A stretch of 64,000 bases of DNA from Paralithodes platypus. Taxonomy: Eukaryota; Arthropoda; Malacostraca; Decapoda; Lithodidae. The position numbers and the translations under genes are program-made. Position 1 is the stretch's first letter; the number at the start of each line of letters is the position of its first letter. Below the pieces are notes generated by a model. It worked only from the letters and a program-made list of their open reading frames with translations. It was not told where the DNA came from and did not search any database. The stretch covers positions 43,698,508-43,762,507 of the forward strand of contig CM064572.1 of the NCBI GenBank assembly GCA_032716605.1. The letters run 5' to 3'. Below are positions 41,304 to 51,413 of the stretch, piece after piece.

Positions 41304-42045
41304 ATCCCGTCAGGAACCTCCAGAGGACTATCCCTTAATCTTCAACAATACAAATATCAACCCTTCATCTTCCCTCAATGTTCTCGGTGTCCCTTTTTCT
41401 TCTGCTCTCACTTGGAAAGACCATATTTCCAGTCTCGCTAAGGCAGCCTCCCAGAAGCTAGGTGTGCTCAACCGCCTCAAGGGGTTGTTTAACCCTGCGC
41501 AGCTACTTGCTGTGTACAGGGGCACAGTGCGTCCTTGTATTGACTATTGTTCACATGTGTGGGGAGGATCCTCTCACACTGCACTCCTAGATAAAGTAGA
41601 AAGGAAAGCTTTTCGTATCATTAACTCCCGTCCATTCACCAATTCTCTGCAATCTCTCTCTCTTCCCCGCAATGTTGCATCTCTCTCACTATTCTATTGC
41701 TACTACAATAATCAGTGTTCCTCGGAGCTTTCCCAGTGTATACCACCTCCTCTACGTAGGGTATGTAGTACCTGCCTTGCAACACAATCCCACCCCTACT
41801 CTGTGCAACTCTCCAACCCAAGAGTGAAATGCTATTCTCAGACTTTCTTCTATTCAACTGCTGAGCTCTGGAACTCTCCCAAAATCAGTCTTTCCCTCTT
41901 CCTATGACTTAAATTGCTTCAAACTCCGTGTGTACAGGCATTTTAGCTCGAACGTCCCTTGATTTCGGCCCTGTCACTCTTTGAAATCTGAGAGAGGCAC
42001 TCGCTGTAGGCAGTTATGCCTTTTGTCTCCCTCATTCACATAGAA
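41304..42045 (+). pseudogene. Jockey-like LINE 3' fragment
   Basis: A frame at 41239-41907 covers the RT C-terminal domain (LDKVERKAFRIINSRP, RNVASLSLFYCYYNNQCSS) of the same family as 14261-16230. It ends with the family tail and AAACAAAATATATA. It splits sequence that is continuous at 51140-51170 in the inverted copy (AATAGTATATAATACAT), with TATA at both edges, so it inserted after the duplication. Confidence 0.85.
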
Positions 42046-42132
42046 ACAAAATATATAATACATGCATATAATAAAATTTGAGCAGGTTATCTCGCAGTTA
42101 GTATGCTCTACTACTTATAAATAAACTCTTTC

Positions 42133-42480
42133 AAACACAACCCATCTCTTCCATATACTGTCATGCCTTTCCCGCCAAAACTCCCGCAGATCGCAGATCG
42201 TGTCCTGATATAATGTCTATCTCACAATAGCTAGAGAAAAGGAAACAAATGGGTAATCGGATCTTGAAAGGGTTAGGCTAAGTAAGGTAGGCTTACATAA
42301 AAACATTGGAAAATGGGAGCCTGCAGAAAGCCGATTGGCCTACACAAGGCAGATTCCTTTCACACCCAACCCTTATTATATGCCCAACTCATTAACAAAC
42401 TAACTCATATACATGCATATAATAACATTTGAACTGGTTATCTCGCAATTATCATGCTTTACTACTTATAAATTATCAGT
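42133..42480 (+). repeat. repeat block, direct copy at 50571-50930
   Basis: AAACACAACC...TCATGCCTTTCCCGCC...GTAATCGGATCTTGAAAG... is repeated in the same orientation at 50571-50930. Within it, 42294-42392 is the minus-strand 3' end of a CR1/L2-like LINE. Confidence 0.83.
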
Positions 42481-42704
42481 TTACTACTCTCAGTTCATTC
42501 AGTGACAGGAGAAGGTTGTGTTAATCTGAGCTCCTGCCAGGACCACTTACCAGTGACCTTTAGTGACCAGTCACACCTACCTGTGTTTGGGGGCAGTGCA
42601 CTCGTGTTATATAAAAGTGTTATAGCTCAGTTTTTAGCCGTTAGTTTACTGGTTTTTGTTTTTCTGTACTTAGTTTCTTGCTCCTCGCTAAGCTTATTGG
42701 GATC

Positions 42705-45594
42705 ATGGCAGGTATGGAGTGCGAGCTTCTAACTGATCTGTATCATCTTATTCCCCAGGTAAGGGAAGAGATGGTTGTGGTGAAGGAAGAGGTCTTGGCT
42801 CTAAGGCAGGTTAATGTTAAACTTCAGAGGGAAGTGGATTTGATTAAAGACGAAAATCTAGCTTTCAAGCTTAGCCAAGAGGAAATAAAGTCGAGTAAGG
42901 GGAAAAGGGAGGAAGTTGATGAAATTTTTTATTCATGGCAGGTTGTTAAAAATACGGGTGGGAAAGTCACACTCAAGAAGCAGGATAGTAGAATAGGTAT
43001 AAGTGTGACAAATACATTCTCTCCTTTGCGAGACGAATGTGAGGGAAAAGATAGTCAGGATAAGGAAGGGTTAGCCGAAGTGCCTGCTGCTGACTCAGCT
43101 CCAACCGCTGACGCTGTGCTACCTACCACCGCTACCTACCACCACCACCACCCCCACCACCACCACCACCAAGGGAGCTTCTGCCACCACCGGGGGTTCT
43201 CCAACTGCAGCTGCTGGATCCTCCCGAGGGAAAGGTAAGTCTGTGTCCCGAGAAGGTAAGTCTGTGTCGATTGTGGGCGACTCCATGGTAAAACATTTAG
43301 TTAGGGCTACCCGCACTAAACTTAGGAAGGTTGTGTGTCTGCCTTGGCCATGGAGTTGGGAGGGTTTTAGAGAAGATGGACCACATCTTGGAAGATAGTG
43401 GAGATAACCCCATTATCTGTCTCAGTGCCGGGAGTAACGATGTTGGTAAGGGAAGAAGTGAGGAACTGCTGCAGCAGTATCGGGATGTGTTAGATAAGGT
43501 TAGGATGAAGGGAGGGATTCCTGTAGTGCATTGTATCCTACCCAGAAGAAGAGTTCCCAAGGAATGGACATCCAGGACGATTGGTGTCAATTGCCGGTTG
43601 GAGAATTATTGCAAAGAAAAAGCAATACCATTCATTGATAACTGTGTTACGACCGGGGCTACGAATAAAACAAGGGCACTTAATGATTCGACTAGTAATA
43701 GGGCACTATGCAACAACGGTACCCTAGATCCAAACCCTCGAACTTATATGCCGGCGAACAAAAACACCTATACCCTCCAGAGTTAATCTGCAATAACGGG
43801 GTATCCTTAACTGGGCATAAATGTACTCTACTTCAGGCTAACCCACACTGGTATAGCCTGATAACAAACAAGATGCAAGTTACGTTAAAATGCATAAAAA
43901 GGAATCTATGGCAAGATCAATTAAATCACTGCAAGATTTAATACAATAAAAAGATGCTTCAATACAGTTACTCTAAATAACAATAAACTCTTCACTCCTA
44001 TCTGAAAGAAAGTGAAGTATAGTCCTACAGCATAGACCTGGAAACTTCTGAAGAAAGTCTGATGCTCATAAGATGCTCGTATCTTAAACTATATAAAGGC
44101 AGGAGGAAGGACACCACACGTGTAAATGGAAAACACTAAAAGATAGGACATATAATGTTAACTGACACGAGAATACTATAAATGCGCAACGGTAGCAATG
44201 CTCGATACTAAAAGAAGTACTTCCTCATCAACGAAACAGTCTGCTATGGTTGTGCAACTCAACAACAACCTAGACTAATAAATGCTGTGATAATAATGCG
44301 TACATATCAAAGAGCTTATATTAAATACTAATAAGTGTCTACTCGATTAATAATGTCTAGCTGGAATACTCTAGGTAAGGAACTGTGGTTGAGCAAGACA
44401 GGCTCGTAGCCTAGCGATGTCCTTAAGACTGCATCCTTTAAGTTACGTTAATTGACTAGGGTGCTCTCTTGATAGATCCAGATCACAAGTATCTGGTTCT
44501 ATCCTGGCGACCCTCTAAAGACAAGCAAAGAGGCAGCAAAGTGTGGAACTGGAACAGGCCAAAACCCTCAGTCAACACAATGCTGCACTCGTAAAGGACG
44601 CAAGCGAAAAGACAACACAGGCTACCACAGGACCGGTCGAAGTCGTGTAGGTATAAGCAAACCATACACACATCGGGGACAACGACTACAGTTACCTTAT
44701 CCCAGTCTAGCATTAAATAGAAGAGCAGAAACACTAAATCAATAATGCAGAAACACTAAGTTCCCAACCTCTACTAACTAATAACCCTCAAAACCTATTC
44801 TAAGTACATGTAAATATCTCAGAGGACGGCGCATACAATACAATGGGCCGGCTATGGAAACCGTATGCAGAACCCAAGGGGACAAGTAATTGAATAAAGG
44901 TGAGAAGCAATGGAAAAGAAGAAGGTCAGAGAGAGAGACAGTGGTAAAGGGGGTGATCGGGAGAGAGTATGCAAAGGGATGTTAGAAGCATGCGCGCCTA
45001 GCCTGTCCTGAGGAGAACAGCTCCTGTGGACCCTCATGCAAGAGGCAAGTTACACAGGAGCCCGCAAGGGCGCGATGGTCGGCCAATCACAGGCCGAGAC
45101 GTCACAATGCAGCGGGCCCCTGGGACGCGCCAGGATCCGCCAGCCAATCAAGGGCGCGGGAAAGCCCGCGCGCGAGCGGGAAAACTCCACCGAGCGAGGG
45201 AGGCAGCACATACATACCCACGCACATACTACTACCACGCTGCCTCTATCGCTCTTTCTCCTTAACTTTACACAATGCATCTTATATTTTATTAATGATA
45301 TAAAATACTTCCCGTTGTCACACACAAAAACAAAGACCACCACTGGACTGCCTGTGACCATGCGAGCACAAGGAAAGAAAGAACAACATTCTCGGATAAC
45401 TGTAGCCCATTTCGATGTCTCTGGCGAGCGCTAGTGGCTAACGAGAGGCGATTCTGCCCACGCTGGTAGACGTCACAACTGGGATAGTTTCTATGGGAGA
45501 GGTGGGATGTACGCAAGGGATGGGGTTCATCTTTCACGGTTAGGGGTTTCCACATTAGCTAGTTCTTTAGATAGGGTGGTTGTGGGGTTTTGAA
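42705..45594 (+). pseudogene. LINE ORF1: coiled coil and SGNH-esterase-like domain, interrupted
   Basis: Starts ATGGCAGG at 42705. The first 80 codons give a coiled coil (VREEMVVVKEEVLALRQVN). A His/Pro-rich stretch encoded by CAC repeats (43130-43170) coincides with a frame change. Then comes an esterase-like domain: the GDS box (VSIVGDSMVKH, about 43264-43300), GSNDVG (about 43427-43448) and, beyond the inserted LTR-type element, DGVHLS (about 45518-45538), which fits the DxxH box of SGNH hydrolases. CR1/L2 ORF1 proteins with an esterase domain are known; they are thought to act in RNP formation or membrane contact. The frame is broken at least twice besides the insertion. Confidence 0.8.
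43645..45477. mobile_element. LTR-type element (probable solo LTR), 1.83 kb
   Basis: TGTTACGACC at 43645 and CGTCACA at 45477, flanked by ACTG at 43641-43644 and 45478-45481. It interrupts LINE ORF1 exactly between the GSND and DxxH regions. It is the inverted sister of 28220-33011. The interior has scattered small frames but no gag or pol. Confidence 0.8.
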
Positions 45595-46470
45595 CAGAAA
45601 TAATGAGAGTGTAAATGAGAGGTTAAATGGAACAATTTTAGCGTCAGGCGAAAGCGATAAGTATATTCAGTCTCATGCTAAAAATTATGACTATATTGCT
45701 AATGATAGTAGTGATGGTGCAACGGAAGATGGAAATGTCGTTAGAATTAAAGGTAAATTAGGTATAAAGAAAAGAAGTAAATTGAGAGTATATATATTAT
45801 ACAAACTGTAGGAGTCTATGTAACAAAATGAACGAACTTAGAGCCCTTGTTAACAAAGAAAATATAGACATAATAGCGCTAACTGAAACGTGGATTAATA
45901 CAGAAACCAGGCATTTTTTAGCAGAATTTGATATACCAGGATATAGTTTGATTAAATATGACCGAACAAGTAAGAGGGGTGGCGGTATAGCAGTGTTTGT
46001 CAGGAGTACATTAAAAAGCTGTATTAAATCAGGTATTAGACTAAAAATAATAACGATAATGAAAGTGTTTGGGTAGAGGTTAACGAAGGTAGTGAGACCA
46101 TAGTTATTGGAGTTATGTATAGACCGCCAAATATGAGTAGAAATGACGGAACGTCATTATTGGAGGAAATTAAAATGGCATCAAGGTTTAGCAATGTGTG
46201 CATTATGGGGGATTTTAATTTTCCGAATATAGATTGGCAGCATCAAATAGGAGACTCTGATTCTGAGGAGTTTATAGAGGTAGTACAAGATAGTTTTGAT
46301 TTCAATTCATAGATACGCCGACTAGAGGTAATAATATTCTTGATTTTGTTTTCAGTAACAATGAACATATGGTAAATAATGTAGAGATAGGGGACCACCT
46401 AGGAAATAGTGACCACAATTCTGTGTATTTTAATATACAATGGAAAGGTAATATCATAGAGAATACAACA
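45595..46470 (+). pseudogene. LINE ORF2 N-terminal region: APE endonuclease, frameshifted
   Basis: Pieces at 45590-45811, 45828-46076, 46115-46312 and 46369 onward. Motifs are CRSLCNKMNEL (start of the EN fold), IIALTETWIN, RGGGIAVFV, GVMYRPPN, MGDFNFPNIDW and LGNSDHNSV. These are the catalytic landmarks of LINE endonuclease, which nicks target DNA. At least three frame changes separate them. Confidence 0.85.
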
Positions 46471-47799
46471 TTAATACCTGACTTCAGAAAAGCCAATTAT
46501 GGTGGGTTAAGAAGAGCCCTATTAGCGGACCCTATGGTCAAACAATTAAGTCGATCCAGGTGTCCAAATGAGTGTACCCCTTCTCAGGCACCTGTCATCT
46601 TAAGTCAGGAAGAGACGTCAACCTTGATAGATACATACGATAATTTTATCGAGTCAATATTCAATGCGCAAAATAAATATATCCCCAAAAGAAAATTTAG
46701 ATCAACACAGAACCAACCCAAATGGATGAATAATAGACTATTAGATCTTCTAGAACAAAAGAAAGGAATATATAGAAAAATTAGGAAAGGCGAAATTCAC
46801 CTACTTGCTTACTATCAGAATCAATCAAGACAGGTAAAAAAGGATATTAGGAAAGAAAACAGAAATTATGAAATTAAGGTTGCCAATGACTCAACAAATA
46901 ATCCTAAAGCTTTTTACCAACTATATAAATCCAAGGTTAGAGATGTAATTGGTCCCCTTAAAACTTCGATAGGAGAAATGACAGAAAATGATTTAGAAAT
47001 GTGAAGTACATTAAATAGTCAATTTCTTTCCGTCTTCACTAATGAAAACTTGGCACAGTTTCCAGAAGTCCGTAAGGTATATAGCGATAGTATAGAAAAT
47101 AGGTTAAGTATGGTTACTATAAGTAGAAATGATGTGCTTAAGGAAATTGGCAGACTGAAACCTCATACATCGCTTGGTCCTGATGAGGTATATGCTAGAG
47201 TATTAAAAGAATGTAGGGATGAGTTAAGTTACCCATTAACATTTCTATTTAACAAGTCACTAGAGACAGGTATAGTTCCAGAAGCTTGGAAGCTTGCAAA
47301 CGTAGTTCCGATCTTCAAAAAGGTGACAAATCAATAGCATCCAATTACCGTCCCATTAGTCTTACATCAATCATAGGAAAGCTACTAGAGTCAATTATTG
47401 CTAGTAAAATTAGAAACCACTTAGATACATTTAATTTAATAAATTCTTCTCAGCATAGATTCACTCAGGGACGTTCTTGCCTTACTAATTTGCTTAGTTT
47501 TTTCTCAGAGGTATATGAAGCAGTTGATAATGACAAGTCATATGATATAATATATTTAGATTTCAGTAAAGCTTTCGACAGAGTCCCCCATGAGAGATTG
47601 ATGAGAAAGGTTGAGGCGCATGGAATAGGTGGGGCGTTGTTGGGATGGATAAGGTCATGGCTAATTGGTAGGAAGCAGAGAGTCAGCATAAATGGTACAA
47701 AGTCAGAATGGGGAGCAGTCAAAAGTGGTGTCCCCTAGGGATCTGTATTAGGTCCTCTGTTGTTTGTTATATACATAACTGACCTTGATTTAGGTATAA
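46471..47799 (+). pseudogene. LINE ORF2 reverse transcriptase, first part
   Basis: Continues FRKANYGGLRRAL, KFRSTQNQPKWM, the RT fingers (SLGPDEVYARVLKEC), LANVVPIFKK and LDFSKAFDRVPHERL, then SGVP before a stop where Gln is expected (47737). A single-base loss near 47328 shifts the frame and a stop lies near 47002. The copy is then cut at 47799 by another LINE. It is clearly the family of 33907-36235 and 60674-62037. Confidence 0.88.
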
Positions 47800-48917
47800 A
47801 TACCTCATAGGGAAACCTCATATAACCTCATAGAGAAGGTTTGTGGAAAGTACTTAGAATATACGGAGTAGAGGGCAAGTTGCTGAAAGCAGTGAAGAGC
47901 ATGTATGAGGGTGCAAAGGCGGCAGTACGTGTGGAGAGTGAGCAGAGCGAGTTCTTTGACCTGAATGTTGGTTTGAAACAGGGGTGTGTGATGTCCCCGT
48001 GGTTGTTTACTGTATATATGGATGGAGTTATGAAAGAAATACTATCAAGAGCAGTGGATGTTGGTGTATCGCTGAAAAGGGAGGGAATTGAGTGGAAGCT
48101 ACCTATACTGCTGTTTGCGGATGATACAGTTCTGATGAGTGATAATGAATGGGAGTTGCAGGGTCTGGTAAATGAGTTTGGAACAGTGTGTGAAAAACGG
48201 AATTTGAAGTAAAATACGGGGAAGAGCAAGGTTATGGTCTTCGAAAGGGTGAAGTCACAGAGTGTGAGGTGAAGCTGAACGGTCAGGCTATGGAGATCGT
48301 CAACTCTTTTAAGTATCTGGGCAGTGTGTTGAGTAAAGATGGGACTATGGATGAAGGGGTGCGGGGGAGGGTACAACAGGGAAGAGGGTTGTAGGAACGC
48401 TATAAGCAGTAACAAGAAATAGGGTGGTCAGTATGGAAGTGAAGAAGTCCTTGCATGACAGTGTGGTAATCCCGACACTGACTTACGGAAGCGAAGCATG
48501 GACGTTGGTTGAGAGACTCAGACCAAGAGTGAGAGCAGTGGAAATGAATTACTTAAGGAGTGCGTGCGGAGTTACATGGAGGGATAGACAGACTAATGAG
48601 GAAGTAAGAAGGAGGTGTGGTGTGGAGGTAGATGTGCTGGAAAGTGTGAAAAGGAACAACTTGAGATGGTTCGGCCATATGGAACGTATGGAAAGCGAGA
48701 GAATGACTAAGAGGGTGTACGAGAGCGAGGTGGAGGGACAGAGGGGGAGAGGTAGACCGAATATGAGGTGGAAGGATGGAGTGAGGAACTACATGAACGA
48801 AGGCGGTGCTGGTTGGGGGGAGGGGCGTCGACTGACTGGGGACAGAGGTGCATGGGGGCGGTTCGTTCGTGGCCACCCCTTCGGGGATCACGGCGTCAGG
48901 CAATAGATAGATAGATA
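47800..48917 (+). mobile_element. different LINE, 3' fragment, inserted with 13-bp target duplication
   Basis: GATTTAGGTATAA occurs at 47787-47799 and 48918-48930. Frames at 47841-48212 and 48424-48906 give RT (LKQGCVMSPWLFTVYMDGV, LLFADDTVLMSD) and a C-terminal region (LTYGSEAWTL, RWFGHMERM, RGRGRPNMRWKDGV) unlike the other LINEs here. It ends in ATAG repeats (48903-48917). The type resembles RTE-related or similar GCVMSP-class LINEs; a tree would be needed. Several stops make it a pseudogene. Confidence 0.85.
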
Positions 48918-48930
48918 GATTTAGGTATAA

Positions 48931-49985
48931 CTAGTAGAATAAGTAAATTTGCAGACAATACCAAAATGGGGAGAACAATTGATTCAGATAGAGATATAGA
49001 GTGCCTCCAAAGGGATCTAGATACCTTACACGAATGGTCAGTAAATTGGCAGATGAAGTTTAACATTGACAAATGCAAGGTATTAAAGATAGGGAAGATG
49101 CATACAAATGTTTAATATAAAATAGCTAATATGGAATTAGAAAACTCGAATTGTGAGAAAGATCTAGGTGTGTTTGTTAGCAATGATTTGAAGCCTAGAA
49201 AAGAGTGTATAAGCGTTCGAAACAAGGCAAACAGGATTCTCGGGTTCATCTCTAGGAGTGTGAGTAACAGAACTGCTGATGTTATCTTAAAACTTTACTT
49301 GTCATTAGTGAGACCCCATATGGATTATGCTGTTCAATTGTGGTGTCCTTATTACAGAATGGATATAGATTCATTGGAGAGAGTACAACGTAGAATGACA
49401 AAAATGATCCATAATATTAGAAATCTTCCGTATAAAGAAATGTTGAAGAAATTAGGCTTTCATTCGTTAGAGAGACGCAGAGTTAGAGGGGACATGATAG
49501 AGGTATTCAAGTGGGTTAGTGGGATTAATAAAGGGGACATGAAAAATGTACTAAAGCTCAGTGATAGCGAAAGAACTCGTACAAATGGTTTCAAATTAGA
49601 TAAATTTCGTTTCAAGAAAGATATAGGCAAATATTGGTTTGGTAACAGAGTTGTAGATAGGTGGAATAGGCTACCAAGTGCTATAGTGGGATCAAAAACG
49701 ATAGGCAGCTTTAAGATACAATTAGATAGGCATATGGACCAGATGGGTTGGGTGTGAGGGTGATCTGTCAGGTGTGGCCCAGGTGTGGGGATCTGCAGAT
49801 CCCCGTTTTTCTGACCTCTGACCGTTTCGGTGAGGTGTTTTTGGTGTTTACTAATTAAAAACACCTAATGGTGTTTTTAAGCTGGGCTTATAATTAGGGT
49901 TGGGTGTGACAGGGATCTGCCTTGTGTAGGCCAATCGGCTTTCTGAAGACTCACATTTTTTTATGTTCTTATGTTCTTAAATACA
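48931..49985 (+). pseudogene. LINE ORF2 reverse transcriptase, second part, and 3' tail
   Basis: Resumes at the catalytic region (TSRISKFADNTK, where FADD has become FADN), continues through 49131-49757 (VRPHMDYAVQLWCP, RVQRRMTKMI) to the stop and 3' UTR. The tail near 49955-49976 has TTATGTTC-type repeats. The altered FADD box alone would abolish RT activity. Confidence 0.86.
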
Positions 49986-51209
49986 GTAAACTCAATAACC
50001 TGCTGGTGACCATTTCTCTATTAACGTAACATAAATAAACTGAAGTCTGCAGAAAGGCGATTGGCAAACACAAGGCAGATCCCTTTTAACCCCTAACTAT
50101 CGGCGCGCAACATAAGTCGAGTATAATAAATCTGGACTATCTGGCGGCGCGCGACATAGGTCGTGTGGCAATTTCAGCACGTAATGTTGCTGAGAGAGAG
50201 AGACAAGTGGTGGCAGGAGAGTAGCGAGCGTATGACTGCTCCAGACCACTGCGGCGAACCTACTGACACGAATCCCACCTCCTCCCTCCCTCTCTCACTC
50301 GCTACATACTGAATTGTATGGGGAAAGTACCAAATTACATGCTTTTTGCACTCGTGTTGCGCGGTTGTTGCAAGAAAACTAGCGGTCATAAAAGGTTCGT
50401 TGTGATGTCATTGGAAAGCTCTGTTTATGCCCTTTCAGGTATAGATACTTGTTTTACACTCTGGGTCTTATTTAGGCATGAAAATGATCACGTAAACAGC
50501 CCTATTTTGGGTAAAAACACCCCACTGGTGGCTACATATTATATACCGCCTAGGCCGCTCTTAAGGTGTTAAACACAACCAATCTCTTCCATATGCTGTC
50601 ATGCCTTTCCCGCCATAAAGATTCCCTCCAAAACTCGAGCAGATCGTTTCCTGATCTAATGAAAATCGTCTCACAATAGCCAGAGAAAAGGAAACAAATA
50701 GGTAATCGGATCTTGAAAGGGCTAGGCTAAGTAAGGTAGGTTTACATAAGAACATAGGACATGGGAGCCAGCAGAAAGCCGATTGGCCCACACAAGGCCG
50801 ATCCCTCTCACACCCAACCCTAATTATAAGCCCAACTCACTAACAAAACAACTCTTATACACTCATATAATAAAATTTGAACAGGTTATCTTGCAGTTAT
50901 TATGCTTTAATGCTTATAAATATACTCAATAACCTACTGGTGGCCATCTCTATTAACATGACATAAAAAAACGAAAGTAGTTGGGTTGTGTTTAAAAGGG
51001 ATCTGCCTTGTGTGTGCCAATCGCCTCTCTGCAGACTTCCGTTTATTTATGTTATGTTAATAAAGCAATGTTAACCAGCAGGTTATTGAGTTTATTTATA
51101 AGTAGTAAAGCATAATAACTGCAAGATAACCTGCACAAATGTTAGTATATGTATGTATTATATACTATTGAATCTGTGTAACCTACTAATGTGTATACCA
51201 TTGACACTA
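49986..51209. repeat. patchwork of CR1/L2 3' tails in both orientations
   Basis: 50040-50085 with 50571-50580 (minus), 50743-50840 (minus) and 50985-51060 (plus) are short LINE 3' ends (landmark GGGATCTGCCTTGTG and its complement). 50862-50943 and 51074-51160 form an inverted repeat (AGGTTATCTTGCAGTTATTA). A TTAA MITE sits at 50090-50568. There is no gene. Confidence 0.75.
50090..50568 (+). mobile_element. TTAA MITE family 2, copy 3 (479 bp)
   Basis: Bounded by TTAA at 50086-50089 and 50569-50572. It starts CCCCTAACTATCGGC and ends CCGCTCTTAAGGTG. The flanks joined without the element (GATCCCTTTTAAACACAACC) occur as the reverse complement at 50985-51004, an unoccupied paralogous site. Confidence 0.9.
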
Positions 51210-51413
51210 TTAACCCATGGAATCCTGGAGGCCTCATAGGAGGCAAAACGTATTATGGTTAGGAGTCCGGGAGGCCTCGTATGAGGCAAAATAAAAATCA
51301 AAGCGTTCAAACTGCGCGGGCGGATTTTTGTGTGTGCATGGGCGACTGCAGCTCCACCAAGCACAAACAACCAGGCAGCATCAGTTCTTATCTCGCACCC
51401 AAGATAGCTGGAG

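Larger units (their letters stand above)
42490..49985 (+). mobile_element. near full-length CR1/L2-like LINE, interrupted twice
   Basis: Contains a 5' leader (42490-42704), ORF1 (42705-45594 around an insert), ORF2 with endonuclease and RT (45595-49757), a 3' UTR and TTATGTTC tail repeats near 49955-49976. It is interrupted by an LTR-type element at 43645-45477 and by another LINE at 47800-48917. Removing both leaves roughly 4.5 kb, a normal length for the group. Many frameshifts make it inactive. Confidence 0.88.

Noticed and set aside
43130..43175. His-rich zinc-binding domain
   Set aside because: It comes from a CAC microsatellite at a point where the ORF1 frame shifts; the His run is likely an artefact of repeat length change.
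45026..45434. GC-rich frames at 45026-45434 as a promoter-linked gene
   Set aside because: They lie inside the LTR-type element that splits LINE ORF1 and have no counterpart motif.
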